Positions 34,897 to 45,126 are shown, numbered from the stretch's first letter. The stretch is DNA of 64,000 nt from WRGT01 sp964450405 (GCA_964450405.1 CAYVCQ010000008.1:87217-151216), one strand, 5' to 3'. The notes: generated from the sequence alone by a model not told the origin. Numbers and translations: made by a program.

Positions 34897-37151
34897 AAAG
34901 ATTAATACTTACTTCACTTATAATCTTTTCATGCACAGGTCTATATGCATTTACAATTTCCGGGAGAGTCATTGACTCTGTATCTGGTGACGCTGTACCG
35001 GATTCAACGGTGGCAATTGAAGAATTAAAGATAGTTCAGAAAACTTCCAAAGAAGGAACATTTTTATTTAAAGATATACCCGCCGGTTTTTATACTTTTC
35101 ACAGCGCACACCCTCTATACGGAAACAGTTCATTAACAATACGCGTTAAACGTGAATTTAATATCGATATTGAACTTGCAAAAACAGTTCACAGCATTAC
35201 TCCGGTGGTAAAATCATACAAAAAAAACGACCTCAGGCCTGGCAGTCAATCAATATCATCTGACGATATCAAATATATGCCCATGACCGGCATAGGGGAT
35301 TCTCTTCACCTTCTGCAGACGCTGCCTGGTGTAAGCGGCACCTTCTCCATGGGGAGTGTTCCAATCATCAGAGGACTTAATCCAATATATGACAAAACCT
35401 ACATAGATGATATACCGGTTGATTATCCGTATCACTACATTCCTCCAATTGTACCGTTTCTATCATCGATAAATGAAACAGTAATAGATAAGGCGACTCT
35501 GTACAAGGGGCCCTACCCTATGACTTATGACGACAGTATAGGGAGCATCATTCAGGTGAAGACCAGGGAGGTTCAGGAACCGGGGGTTCACGGCAAAATT
35601 ATAATGAACCCGCTTATACCTCTCTTCCCTACAATATATTGCGAGGCTGCACCGACTGAAGATTTCTCGCTGATATTTGCTGGACGGAGAACCTATATCG
35701 ACTGGGCAGCTGATGCGGCCGACATTGATAGGGACAATACTTATTACTTCCAGGATCATTTTCTCAAACTGAGATATAATTTATCATCAAACCACCGGTT
35801 TTACTTTACCACACTCGGATCCGATGACTACATCTCCACCGGCAAGATCAAAACCAGGACAGAGTATAACGTTGAGTCGATTAAATGGCAGTTTCTGCTG
35901 AATAAAAAATTCTTTCTTGAAACATCTTTTTTGCGTAACAGAACCAATCATTACATTTACGACAAAAAATCCGCTGCCGGAGAGAATCCGGTAAGTATCA
36001 ATTATTCTCCTCTTTACTATAAAGCTGCGCAGACGCTGACTGCAGATATCTTTATTTTTGAAACAAAAACCGGTTATGAGTTTATTCTGCATAAAGACGG
36101 AGTATCCGGAAATATTAATTTATCCGATTTTACCGATTATGATATTGCAGATCAGACCGGCGGCACCACCGCAGCATCTTTCCCCATTCAAGGAAAAACC
36201 CTCTCCATATTCAATGAAACAGGGATCAACCTTTATCCTCTGCGTCTTAACATTGGAGGAAGATTTAAACACTATGGACCTCTTTCCACCAATTCATTTT
36301 CCTATAGAGGAATGGCTTCATACACCATCAAAAGTCAGAGTATGAAAATATATGGAGGGGGAGGCTCATATCACGCCCAACCCGATATGTATTATTATCT
36401 TGGTAATTTTAACAATAATCTCAAAGAGAGCAGATCGTATAATGGAGTTCTCGGACTGGAAAAGGGCCTAACCGGTAACATCACCGGACAACTTGAAACT
36501 TATTACGCGAGGTACAGCAATCTTTTCTCCGGAAGTATAGGGAGCATTTCAAGTACTCAGCTGCAGAGACTCTCACAGATTAATCCATATTCTAAAGATA
36601 CCAGCGGTTCATCATTCGGAGCTGAATGTTTTATAAAAGGGAACTGGGGACCGGTTCAGGGATGGACCAGTTACGCGCTATCCCGGTCGCGCATGAGCGA
36701 TGGCTCCGATGAATATTTATCCGATTATGATCAGACGCATATATTTAAAATAGCGCTGCTTACCCGTAAAGGCAGATGGACCCCTTCGGCCATATGGCAC
36801 TACTCAACATCAATGCCCCACACTCCAATCACCGGATCAACTTTCGACACTTCGGGGGGATACGGAGTATATGTTCCACAATACGGCAGCTATAATTCAG
36901 AAAGATATTCCCCTCAACACAGGCTTGACTTCAAATTAACTTATACCAGAGATAACACACGCTTTTACATCGAGGCATGGAATGTTTATTACATCAAGGG
37001 TTATGACAGAGATGAAAATAAATTTGAAACAAACAGAACATATCTTTTCCCGATTTTCCATGAGAGCAGACCATACAGCAGCAGCAATCCGGAGAAACAG
37101 TCCGATCTTCCTGACGCGTTTCTATGGGCGGGGATAGAAATATGTTTTTAA
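34893..37151 (+). CDS. TonB-dependent outer-membrane receptor
   Basis: The 752-residue protein has a signal peptide (to about residue 18), a carboxypeptidase-like beta-sandwich (about 20-95), a plug domain (about 105-235, with PIIRGLNPIYDKTYIDDIPV) and a long strand-rich barrel ending in ICF. The expected N-terminal TonB box is not clear. Overlap with the TonB-like lipoprotein gene (four bases) and with the beta-propeller gene downstream (10-28 bases, depending on start) makes a single operon. Ligand unknown; no iron or cobalamin motif is visible. Confidence 0.9.
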   Translation: MKRLILTSLIIFSCTGLYAFTISGRVIDSVSGDAVPDSTVAIEELKIVQKTSKEGTFLFKDIPAGFYTFHSAHPLYGNSSLTIRVKREFNIDIELAKTVHSITPVVKSYKKNDLRPGSQSISSDDIKYMPMTGIGDSLHLLQTLPGVSGTFSMGSVPIIRGLNPIYDKTYIDDIPVDYPYHYIPPIVPFLSSINETVIDKATLYKGPYPMTYDDSIGSIIQVKTREVQEPGVHGKIIMNPLIPLFPTIYCEAAPTEDFSLIFAGRRTYIDWAADAADIDRDNTYYFQDHFLKLRYNLSSNHRFYFTTLGSDDYISTGKIKTRTEYNVESIKWQFLLNKKFFLETSFLRNRTNHYIYDKKSAAGENPVSINYSPLYYKAAQTLTADIFIFETKTGYEFILHKDGVSGNINLSDFTDYDIADQTGGTTAASFPIQGKTLSIFNETGINLYPLRLNIGGRFKHYGPLSTNSFSYRGMASYTIKSQSMKIYGGGGSYHAQPDMYYYLGNFNNNLKESRSYNGVLGLEKGLTGNITGQLETYYARYSNLFSGSIGSISSTQLQRLSQINPYSKDTSGSSFGAECFIKGNWGPVQGWTSYALSRSRMSDGSDEYLSDYDQTHIFKIALLTRKGRWTPSAIWHYSTSMPHTPITGSTFDTSGGYGVYVPQYGSYNSERYSPQHRLDFKLTYTRDNTRFYIEAWNVYYIKGYDRDENKFETNRTYLFPIFHESRPYSSSNPEKQSDLPDAFLWAGIEICF

Positions 37152-39079
37152 AAACTACCGCATCTCTAATGCTTATTCTTTTTTTCTTTCTGCCATTTTA
37201 TGCAGATGGAGCTTTATATACAACCGGGCGTTATGAACATAAAGATGCTGAAACTGATATTGCAATTTTAAAATCAATCCACTCTCGAAATCCTGCAGAT
37301 TTAATAACACTTAAACGTCTTATTGATCTGACATTTACTCTTGAGTATTTTGATCAGACAGAAAAATACTGCAGCTTATATCTCGAAGTCCGGAAAGAGA
37401 GTGAAATTGCTTATATTAAAATTATCGCAGCAGCTTCACTTGGAAACTTTAAAGACGCTGCCGGTCAGATTGATACATTTATAAATGATTATAAAGATGA
37501 ACTCAGCAGCAGGGATGTTGCGATTTTAGGATTCAGAAAAAATATTTATACTAAATCGACAGTTACAAGAGGATTCCCATCTGGAGCAAAAAACACTTCA
37601 TGGGGAACGGATTGTCTGCTGACGACTATGATCTCCCGCGACAGTTTAATCGCTGAATACAATTACACTGAAGAGCGCCACAAATTTCTAGAAATTAACG
37701 GTGATTCCATATCTTCCGAAAGTAAATATCCGGATTATCTTACCGGACTTCCTTCAGAATCAATCAATTTTGTTTCGCTGTCCGATGACGGCAGAGAGGT
37801 TCTTGCAAGTTCCCGCTCGGGTGATACATCGGAAATTTATATAAGAAGATATCTCCCGGAAAAGAAATCCTGGTCTTCTTGGGAAAAACCCGACGGACTG
37901 AATCCGGGCAGATTTAATCATTACCCTAATTTTATAAATAATGATACGGTAATTTTTTCTTCGTCAGATGGAGCGGACTACGACTTTTACATTTCAAAAA
38001 GAGATAAATCAGGAGAGTGGCTGCAGGCAGAAAATGTTGCCGGCATCAACACCCCGCTGGATGAGATTTCAATCTGGGTACACCCCGATGGAGAAACAAT
38101 CTACTTCTCTTCAAACGGATATGAGGGGATGGGCGGATTTGATATTTACGGAGCGCGTCTGATACCGAAAGATGGTTACTTTGAAATATCCGGAATTGAA
38201 AACATTACTTCTGCAAATACATTCCGTAACGAAAAGTATCCACTTTTTGTTACACCATCAGCAGGTGATGCCTATTTCAATTTTACAATTGGAAAAAACA
38301 CCGGGATCTACAGATGCAGCGAAATAAAGTTTAAACCTGCACCTGTATTCTTTTATAATGCAAATATAGTTGATGACTCAACGGGGACTCCGATCAATAA
38401 AGCTTCAGCCGTTTACAAATCTCAAAGTACCGGATACAATTTAAACCGACCTGTATATTCAGACGGTTTCACCGGAACAGTACTCCGTAAAAATCTTAAG
38501 TACAACATAACAATAATTGCCGACGGATATGAACAGTTCTCAAAAACTTTATCACTTGCCGCAAACGACACACTGGTCAAAAACTCGTTGAACGACAAAA
38601 TCAGACTAAAAAGAAAAACAGATAAGCCGGAGATCAAAGAGTACACAACTCTTATCACATCAATAAAACTTATCGATTGTGAAGAATCCAAATCACTGCA
38701 GGTGTTGAAGACACTTGAGACAGGACTAAACAGCAACAATGCCGGTAAATTGAAGAACATCCGGTCGTTCACAGTTTGCGGTGACAAGACATGCGCTTTA
38801 ACTGACGGGAAAACAGTCAATGCAGATTTTGTTGTTTTCGGAACTTTAACTAAAATAAAACAATCTGGAATGAAAACACTGGGAGACACGGGAGAGGACC
38901 AGTATATTGCAAAAAGGGTAATGGGCGCATCATACATTCTTGAATTGAAACTTCTGGATACTTCTTCGGGAAAAGTTATTGTTACGCATAAAAAAACCAC
39001 AATGAATACAGAACTGCTGCCTGGAATCACAAAAGAGTTTATCAAAAAAGCCGAGGCTTCTTACACTCCCCGGCCCTGA
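37142..39079 (+). CDS. TPR/beta-propeller (PD40) periplasmic protein
   Basis: The product is 645 residues if it begins at 37142 (an alternative ATG is at 37124). A signal peptide is followed by a TPR-like helical region (about 30-130), a propeller part with PD40-type blades such as FVSLSDDGREVLASSRSG and IWVHPDGETIYFSSNGYEG, a carboxypeptidase-like sandwich and a C-terminal domain resembling CsgG-like binding proteins (about 510-645, with VNADFVVFGTL and SGKVI). The order recalls OmpA-linked PD40 proteins of Bacteroidetes, but no OmpA domain is present. It is the last gene of the TonB-like operon. Confidence 0.75.
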   Translation: MFLKTTASLMLILFFFLPFYADGALYTTGRYEHKDAETDIAILKSIHSRNPADLITLKRLIDLTFTLEYFDQTEKYCSLYLEVRKESEIAYIKIIAAASLGNFKDAAGQIDTFINDYKDELSSRDVAILGFRKNIYTKSTVTRGFPSGAKNTSWGTDCLLTTMISRDSLIAEYNYTEERHKFLEINGDSISSESKYPDYLTGLPSESINFVSLSDDGREVLASSRSGDTSEIYIRRYLPEKKSWSSWEKPDGLNPGRFNHYPNFINNDTVIFSSSDGADYDFYISKRDKSGEWLQAENVAGINTPLDEISIWVHPDGETIYFSSNGYEGMGGFDIYGARLIPKDGYFEISGIENITSANTFRNEKYPLFVTPSAGDAYFNFTIGKNTGIYRCSEIKFKPAPVFFYNANIVDDSTGTPINKASAVYKSQSTGYNLNRPVYSDGFTGTVLRKNLKYNITIIADGYEQFSKTLSLAANDTLVKNSLNDKIRLKRKTDKPEIKEYTTLITSIKLIDCEESKSLQVLKTLETGLNSNNAGKLKNIRSFTVCGDKTCALTDGKTVNADFVVFGTLTKIKQSGMKTLGDTGEDQYIAKRVMGASYILELKLLDTSSGKVIVTHKKTTMNTELLPGITKEFIKKAEASYTPRP

Positions 39080-39101
39080 AGATTTTATTTTTTATAGAAA
39101 T

Positions 39102-40187
39102 TTAAAATTGAAGAAGCAGCTGTTTCTCTTTACACTCATCTTCATCATTTTTTTCATTGTTAAAATTAGACAGGGAAATCCCCAGAAGTCTTATCTTTTT
39201 AATTCCGGCTTCGGTATACTTCAATAGTCTCAGTATCTCCTCCATAATAACATCTGCTGAATCTGCCGGAGTATCGACAGTTGTACTCCTTGTTGAAAGT
39301 TGAAAATCAAAATACTTTACCTTCAGTGTTATTGTTTTACCCTTCAGATTTTTCCTTTTAAATGCAGCCTCCAGTTCCTCTGCAATCTCTCTCAGGATGG
39401 AGTGTACAAGATCAATATCCAGTATATCTTCATCAAGAGTAATCTCTCTGCCGTATGATTTCCTCTCCCTGTAAGGAGTCACCTCCCGATGATCAATACC
39501 GCGGACTATGTCGTAGTAAAATTTACCCGCTTTCCCGAAATATTTTATCAGTTTTTCAAGCTCGGTGTTTTTAAGATCCAGACCGTTGTTTATACCCAGT
39601 GCAATCATTCTCTTCTCACTGACCTTACCTACGCCAAAAAACTTTCCGATCGCCAGAGTCTCCAGAAATTTTTCTGCCTCGCCCGGTTTAATCACCGCTA
39701 ATCCGTCAGGTTTGTTTATCTCCGAAGCGGTCTTTGCTAAAAACTTATTATATGAAACACCGGCAGATGCAGTCAGACCTGTTTCACTAAATATTCTTCT
39801 GCGTATCTCCCGAGCAATAAGTGTTGCCGATAGCATATTCTTTTTGTTTTCAGTCACATCCAGAAAGGCTTCGTCCAGAGAGAGAGGTTCGATCAGATCG
39901 GTATACTCCCTGCAGATACCCATAAACTGGCGCGAGGCCTCTTTGTAGGCTTCAAATCTGGGATAAACAAATACAGCATGGGGGCAGAGCCTGATCGCAG
40001 TTTTGGAAGCCATTGCCGAGTGAACACCATATTTTCTCGCCTCGTAGGAGCATGTTGACACGACACCTCTTCTGTCAGGATCACCTCCGACAATTACAGG
40101 CTTTCCCCGTAGAGATGGATTATCTCTCTGCTCGATGGCGGCGTAGAAAGCATCCATGTCTAAATGTATAATTTTACTGCATTCCAT
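39102..40187 (-). CDS. dinB: DNA polymerase IV (Y-family)
   Basis: The 361-residue protein carries Y-family motifs: HLDMDAFYAAIEQ with the first catalytic aspartate, GGDPDRRGVVSTCSYEARKYG and LSLDEAFLDVT with the catalytic D-E pair. A little-finger domain follows. Y-family polymerases copy damaged DNA. The protein has normal length. It starts one base after the GNAT stop and has no Shine-Dalgarno of its own, so its translation is probably coupled. No clear LexA box was seen. Confidence 0.97.
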   Translation of the reverse strand: MECSKIIHLDMDAFYAAIEQRDNPSLRGKPVIVGGDPDRRGVVSTCSYEARKYGVHSAMASKTAIRLCPHAVFVYPRFEAYKEASRQFMGICREYTDLIEPLSLDEAFLDVTENKKNMLSATLIAREIRRRIFSETGLTASAGVSYNKFLAKTASEINKPDGLAVIKPGEAEKFLETLAIGKFFGVGKVSEKRMIALGINNGLDLKNTELEKLIKYFGKAGKFYYDIVRGIDHREVTPYRERKSYGREITLDEDILDIDLVHSILREIAEELEAAFKRKNLKGKTITLKVKYFDFQLSTRSTTVDTPADSADVIMEEILRLLKYTEAGIKKIRLLGISLSNFNNEKNDEDECKEKQLLLQF

Positions 40188-40188
40188 A

Positions 40189-40626
40189 CTAATTAAAAAA
40201 TTTCTTAAACCCCTGAACTACATCCAGCTCATATCCCATTGCCTGATAAAATTTGTGTGCATCCTTCCTCTTTATACCTGAAACTAAAATTGTATAATAA
40301 CAATTCAGATTTACGCATATATTCTCAATATGCCGTATCAATTCTTTTCCAACACCCTGCCCTCTATATTCTTCTAAAACAATGACATTTTCAATTAGCA
40401 TGAATGGCCGGCAATCATCAACAAGATCCAGACATACTATTCCCGTGAGAGAACCTGCAAGTTTACCATTAATTTTCGCACCAAGAACAATATAATTCTC
40501 ATTATTCACTATCGATAGAAAATTCTTTTTCATTTTCTCTATGCTTTGTTCATTTCCTGTTAACTCTTTAAATAACTTTGCCATTTCAGGTAAATCATCT
40601 TGTGATATTCTCTCTATTTTCAGCAT
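40189..40626 (-). CDS. GNAT-family N-acetyltransferase
   Basis: The 145-residue protein has the acetyl-CoA-binding motif EEYRGQGVGKELIRHIE (about 93-109; R-x-x-G-x-G) and the usual GNAT strand order. The substrate is unknown. It lies directly before dinB on the same strand (one base apart). Confidence 0.9.
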   Translation of the reverse strand: MLKIERISQDDLPEMAKLFKELTGNEQSIEKMKKNFLSIVNNENYIVLGAKINGKLAGSLTGIVCLDLVDDCRPFMLIENVIVLEEYRGQGVGKELIRHIENICVNLNCYYTILVSGIKRKDAHKFYQAMGYELDVVQGFKKFFN

Positions 40627-40864
40627 TTAGCGATTCCATTTTTTTACTTATTTTTTTTCAACAGAAGATAATTTTAAATAGAATATATAACATGTCAACA
40701 AATGTTTAGGTGTATTTAAAAATTTATTAAATTGATTGAAAGACTTTATTTTAAACTATTTAAACAGGCAGCATAAAAAATTTATTTCTTCACAGAAAAA
40801 TCTCTTTTTTATAAACTTGTACTAATCAAAAATAAACTAAAACACAATAATTCAGAGGAAACAA

Positions 40865-41398
40865 ATGGCAAAGGGTTCAACTATATATAAAGCGGATTTA
40901 TCCATATCGGACACTGAACGGGATTACTACTGCGACCACCAGCTTACCCTGGCATGTCACCCATCGGAGACAACTGAGAGGATGATGATGCGCATTCTTG
41001 CCTTTGCTCTTAATGCAGATGAAAATCTTACTCCTGCCGGTGGAATGTCTGAAGCCGATGAGCCCGATCTCTGGCTGAAGGATCTTACGGGAGCAATCAC
41101 TCTCTGGATCGAAGTAGGTCAGCCTGACGAAAGAAGAATACTTAAAGCATGCGGACGCGCAAGCCGTGTGATAATTTATACATACGGCACCAAGCCGCTT
41201 GCCTGGTTAAATTCCATTGAATCTAAAATTGCCAAAGCAAAAAATCTTTCAATCTACAGTATCAATGCTGAGTCAGCTAAAGCGCTCGGAGCTATGGCTG
41301 AGCGGAATATGGAGCTTCAGATAACAAAAGATCACGATGAATTATGGATACGGAGCGAAAAAGATGCAGTAAGTATTGATATAACTGTTTTGAGATGA
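40865..41398 (+). CDS. yaeQ: YaeQ-family protein
   Basis: The 177-residue protein matches YaeQ across its full length: MAKGSTIYKADLSISDTERD at the start, HPSETTERMMMRILAFAL and the E-x-D and E-V-G-Q-P residues of a PD-(D/E)XK-like nuclease fold. Its cellular role is not settled. AGAGGA precedes the ATG. It stands alone between dinB/GNAT and mtgA. Confidence 0.92.
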   Translation: MAKGSTIYKADLSISDTERDYYCDHQLTLACHPSETTERMMMRILAFALNADENLTPAGGMSEADEPDLWLKDLTGAITLWIEVGQPDERRILKACGRASRVIIYTYGTKPLAWLNSIESKIAKAKNLSIYSINAESAKALGAMAERNMELQITKDHDELWIRSEKDAVSIDITVLR

Positions 41399-41502
41399 AA
41401 TTGTTTTTATAATATACTTTAACCTGCGGCACAGCGGATTTAAAATTATCTGAATAAAAGTTTAAAAACACAGATAAAACTGGGGAGTAATTACTGCCTG
41501 AC

Positions 41503-42255
41503 TTATTTCGGTGCGTGCATAGCGTTCATTGTTTCATTTAGATTATTATATCTCTTGCTAAGACGTTGCCTCTTTTCAAATGTTTCAGGAGAGTATCTAA
41601 TTGGAGACGGCAGAAGCGTAATAAGCCGCAGAACCTGATCCTCAGACACCTGCTGGAGTGGAAGACCATAATAGTAATATGATGCACTCTGTATCCCGTA
41701 CACACCTCTCCCCCACTCCGCATAATTGAAGTATAGCTCCAATATTCTTTTTTTAGGAATGACTGCATCAATGGTTATTGCAGCTACTGTCTCCAGATAT
41801 TTTCTTAAATACAACTTGTCTGGGAAAAGAAAAAGGGTTCTGGTGAGCTGCTGAGTGATAGTACTTGCGCCTGAAATTTTTTTCCCATATCTGAAATTTA
41901 CCCTGACTGCACCCAATATAGCTTCCGGATCGATTCCGTAGTGTCTGTAAAAATTCGGATCTTCAGTATCTATCAGCAATCGCTGGTAATCCCTTGAAAT
42001 TGATCTGATTGGAACATTATAATGCTTTTTTGAACTGTAACCATTAAAAACAAATCTGTATACCTGAAGTGTAGTAAACGGAGGATTTACAAAAATATAT
42101 AGAAAAGCAACTGCTGCAATAAATGCAATAAATACCACATGAAAGATTAGAGTATATCTCCCAGCCTTTCTCAGGAAATGTTTATAATCAAATTGTTTAT
42201 AATCAAAATTTCTAAATCTCTGCAATATTTTCATAATTAACGTTTTTGTAAACAT
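41503..42255 (-). CDS. mtgA: Monofunctional peptidoglycan glycosyltransferase
   Basis: The 250-residue protein is a GT51 enzyme: one TM segment (about 33-55), the catalytic EDPNFYRHYG (first glutamate), GASTITQQLTR, RKYLETV and KKRILELYFNYAEWG motifs. It polymerises lipid II glycan chains at the periplasmic side. The length is typical for monofunctional transglycosylases. An alternative ATG at 42231 would remove eight residues; neither start has a clear ribosome binding site. Confidence 0.95.
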   Translation of the reverse strand: MFTKTLIMKILQRFRNFDYKQFDYKHFLRKAGRYTLIFHVVFIAFIAAVAFLYIFVNPPFTTLQVYRFVFNGYSSKKHYNVPIRSISRDYQRLLIDTEDPNFYRHYGIDPEAILGAVRVNFRYGKKISGASTITQQLTRTLFLFPDKLYLRKYLETVAAITIDAVIPKKRILELYFNYAEWGRGVYGIQSASYYYYGLPLQQVSEDQVLRLITLLPSPIRYSPETFEKRQRLSKRYNNLNETMNAMHAPK

Positions 42256-42603
42256 GGGAGTTTTGTCAATATAAAATAAAGTTAATTTTCTTAGCAGAAG
42301 CTGAATATACGTTTCCAGGGGACTCGATTTTAATCAGATGTAGGTATGTCCGGCAAACCAATGGGATTTGGCAACCTGGGCTCTGACCCTATATCTCCCA
42401 TTTGGAGGGCTCTGACCCCAACCTCCATTTCTCACACAAAACAAGCACATTATCACTTAATAAACATATATTGTCTTACACATCAACTTTGCTAAAACAG
42501 TTCTAAAATCCCAGCTCCTCATAAATTATTTATCCTACGGTTGTACAACACTTCAAAATCAAAAAAGACTCGACACTTAAATATTATCTATTAAAATTCA
42601 ACT
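42256..42603. other. Intergenic region with a REP pair
   Basis: This 348-bp divergent spacer between mtgA and a small membrane gene has no gene. Two direct copies of the REP core sit at 42380-42389 and 42409-42418. Confidence 0.55.
42380..42418 (-). repeat. REP pair, direct orientation
   Basis: GCTCTGACCC occurs at 42380-42389 and 42409-42418 in the same orientation, 29 bp apart. Both are extended by a G on the left (GGCTCTGACCC). It belongs to the family spread around the transposase at 45162. Confidence 0.85.
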
Positions 42604-43134
42604 ATGAACTTAACAATAATAATTCTTGTAGGCATCATTTCAGTAATCATAATAATTCTGATCACTTTTTATTTTACAAGAAAATATGCCTTCAATGAAG
42701 GTGTCAGGGACGGGTATGAAAAAAGGTCCAACGAGCAGTATAAAATTGTTCAGAAGGAATTATTAAAGCATAAAGAATCTGATGATTACAAAAACAATCT
42801 TGAAAATAATTATTTAAAAGGGAAGATAGACGGTGCAGAAGAAGAACTTGAAAAGTTTACTTTAATTTATGAACCTTTTATTGATGTATTTGAAAATTTT
42901 TTCAGAAAAACTGTTGAAGCAGGCTACCAGATGCAGATACTTTATCAGGGACTGCCAATTGGAGATCCGACTAAAAGAGTTACAAAATATGAAGAAAAGT
43001 TCAAAGAAGAAAACGTCAAATATCTTGTCGAACAGGTAAATGAAACCGTGAAGTCCATTGCACAACTTGGAATATCAAAAAAAATACCGGTCCGTACTAT
43101 TGAAATACCAGTAAAAAATCATAGAAAACGCTAA
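42604..43134 (+). CDS. Small membrane-anchored coiled-coil protein
   Basis: The 176-residue protein has one N-terminal TM segment (about 3-25) and a Lys/Glu-rich coiled coil (about 35-110), then a basic tail. No family was recognised. No clear Shine-Dalgarno precedes the ATG. Confidence 0.6.
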   Translation: MNLTIIILVGIISVIIIILITFYFTRKYAFNEGVRDGYEKRSNEQYKIVQKELLKHKESDDYKNNLENNYLKGKIDGAEEELEKFTLIYEPFIDVFENFFRKTVEAGYQMQILYQGLPIGDPTKRVTKYEEKFKEENVKYLVEQVNETVKSIAQLGISKKIPVRTIEIPVKNHRKR

Positions 43135-43221
43135 TTTTTTCTCCATTAACTGCATTTGTGAAATTTGCAGATTTTAAAACAGGAAATACCTCAACTGAAA
43201 AAACCATTATTAATTAAACAT

Positions 43222-43425
43222 TCAGAATAAAATATAACCGGTCTTTTCTTTTTCTAACGCCATGTCTACATCAATAAGGCTCTGACCCAACTCCTTAATA
43301 TTTAATAAAGTTTTATCAATAGCTTCAATAGTAAGAGGTTCGGCTGTATCTCTAAGATAATGCAAGTCTTTCTCTACATCACCTACTCTGCGAAGAAGAT
43401 CCTGTATCAATTCGAAATTTGTCAT
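43222..43425 (-). CDS. Small acidic coiled-coil protein
   Basis: The 67-residue protein has AGGA at a proper distance before the ATG and is predicted to be mostly helical. Function unknown. The REP core GCTCTGACCC (43279-43288) lies within the reading frame and encodes part of its LGQSL stretch, so either the gene contains a REP insertion or the match is a fossil. Confidence 0.5.
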   Translation of the reverse strand: MTNFELIQDLLRRVGDVEKDLHYLRDTAEPLTIEAIDKTLLNIKELGQSLIDVDMALEKEKTGYILF

Positions 43426-43663
43426 AAATTAGTCCTTTAACAACTTATTATATAAAAAAATGTAAAAAACCGGCTTAAACTATGTTTTCAGATTTTCAAC
43501 TATTCCTTGAAACATTTTACTCTACACCATTAATTACTATCAGAGACAATATCAAGAGCTTATTATTTCCACCCATCTCAATTTGTGCAGTATAGACTTG
43601 ACAATCATCATTATTAATATTATTTATCAACAAGAAATTTGCTACAGAAACTAATGGAGCTAC

Positions 43664-44479
43664 ATGAATACAAATAAAATCAGGAATTATATATTTCCTG
43701 TAATCTTCACTTCAATTTCTTTAATTATAATAACCGTTGGATATTATTATAGCAGTATTCAGAAAGACGACAGCCTGCGGATTAATCTTGCCGGACGACA
43801 AAGGATGCTGTGTCAGAAAATAACAAAAGAGATTCTATTGTATAGAATAGGTAAAACATTTCCCCGCAATATACAGAATTCAATGATGATATTCACCGAG
43901 ACTCAACATTCTCTTATTAAAGGTGGATGGGCACCCTTTGATCTTGAATCAAAAAAACTGAGAGTATTACCTGAAGTCACCGATCAGGCAACACTCGATA
44001 AATTGATTGAAATAAAAAATGAATGGGAGCTGTTTGAAAAAAAAATCAATGAAAACATCTTAACCGGAGATAAAGAATCTCTTACATACATTATTTATCA
44101 TAATGAAATACTTCTGAATAAAATAGATGATGCCGTATATACCCTCCAGTTGAAATCTGAAAAAAACATTATGATCACCCGGATAATAATTATAATTTCT
44201 TTCTTTATAATTGCCGCACTTCTTCTGATCAATCTCATAAAAAAAATAAAGGATCTCCGCTATGCCGCAGAGAGGATAAAAGAGCTCGAAACTCTTTTGC
44301 CTATATGCAGCAGCTGCAAAAAAATCAGAATAGACAATGATCATCCCATGGAATCAAAATCATGGGCAACTATTGAAGATTATCTGCATGATACAAACGA
44401 TATGCTTTTCACTCACAGCATCTGTCCGGATTGTATAAAAAAATTATATCCCGAAATATTGGAAGAGCTGAAGAAATGA
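43664..44479 (+). CDS. PilJ/NarX-type sensor with C-terminal CxxC zinc-ribbon-like domain
   Basis: The 271-residue protein has two TM segments (about 10-30 and 165-190) around a periplasmic region with the PilJ-type signature INLAGRQRMLCQKITKEI. The cytoplasmic end has a four-cysteine module: LPICSSCKKIR, then W-x-x-I-E-D-Y and SICPDCIKKLYPE. This module often follows PAS or receiver domains in signalling proteins. There is no kinase or methyl-accepting domain. A REP hairpin follows directly. Confidence 0.78.
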   Translation: MNTNKIRNYIFPVIFTSISLIIITVGYYYSSIQKDDSLRINLAGRQRMLCQKITKEILLYRIGKTFPRNIQNSMMIFTETQHSLIKGGWAPFDLESKKLRVLPEVTDQATLDKLIEIKNEWELFEKKINENILTGDKESLTYIIYHNEILLNKIDDAVYTLQLKSEKNIMITRIIIIISFFIIAALLLINLIKKIKDLRYAAERIKELETLLPICSSCKKIRIDNDHPMESKSWATIEDYLHDTNDMLFTHSICPDCIKKLYPEILEELKK

Positions 44480-44493
44480 GGGTTTGATGAGAT

Positions 44494-44536
44494 AAGGGTC
44501 AGAGCATCTTTTTTTTATAACAATGCTCTGACCCTT
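44494..44536. repeat. REP hairpin, inverted pair (also a likely terminator)
   Basis: Perfect 14-bp arms AAGGGTCAGAGCAT and ATGCTCTGACCCTT enclose 15 bases with a T-run. It lies 14 bp after the PilJ-like stop, so it probably terminates that transcript. Confidence 0.9.
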
Positions 44537-44601
44537 AAATCCAAAAACACTAAAACAATGCATGAGAAGTAATACTATATTAAAAAACAGGGGATCACAT
44601 C

Positions 44602-45126
44602 ATGGGACCAAAAGATGTTTTTGACTCAACTTTAACTATAATTGAAAAATACAGCACATGGAGACAGCTGAAAAAAGACACAGGCGCAATTTTAAGGTTA
44701 CTCTATCTGGAATCTAAAAGAAACAGCAATTTACTTTCTTGTATTAAGAATGAATACAAAAGCAAAGAATCAAAAAAACAGGAATCTGATTTTAGAGAGA
44801 TAATTTCAGCTTTGGAAACCGAAATCCTTGATTTAATTTTCATGTCCGGCAAATCAAGCAGCAAGGTATTTGATTTTATGAAGGAGTCCTCGGAATTTGA
44901 ACTGGATGATGATATTGATAATCATGAAAGTGAATCTCCACTTAACGCTCTGAGCTTTTTATATGTTAAAATCTGGACTGTTAAAAAACTGGTTTCAATA
45001 AATCAAGCTGAAGTTCTAAAAAAAATTAACTACAAAATAAGATTAAAAAATATTCAATCTGCATATATTTCTCTTCTAATAAATCTTGAAAGGCTGCCCG
45101 AGATAGATCTCCTTATAAAACGATAA
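44602..45126 (+). CDS. Small hypothetical protein
   Basis: The 174-residue protein is mostly helical with an acidic middle (ELDDDIDNHESES, about 98-110). No family was recognised. GGGGA lies near the start. It ends 36 bp before the convergent transposase gene. Confidence 0.6.
   Translation: MGPKDVFDSTLTIIEKYSTWRQLKKDTGAILRLLYLESKRNSNLLSCIKNEYKSKESKKQESDFREIISALETEILDLIFMSGKSSSKVFDFMKESSEFELDDDIDNHESESPLNALSFLYVKIWTVKKLVSINQAEVLKKINYKIRLKNIQSAYISLLINLERLPEIDLLIKR

Noticed and set aside
38422..39045. 207-codon frame antisense to the beta-propeller gene
   Set aside because: It lies wholly inside a longer, well-supported gene and has no upstream signals; its hydrophobic composition is typical of an antisense shadow.
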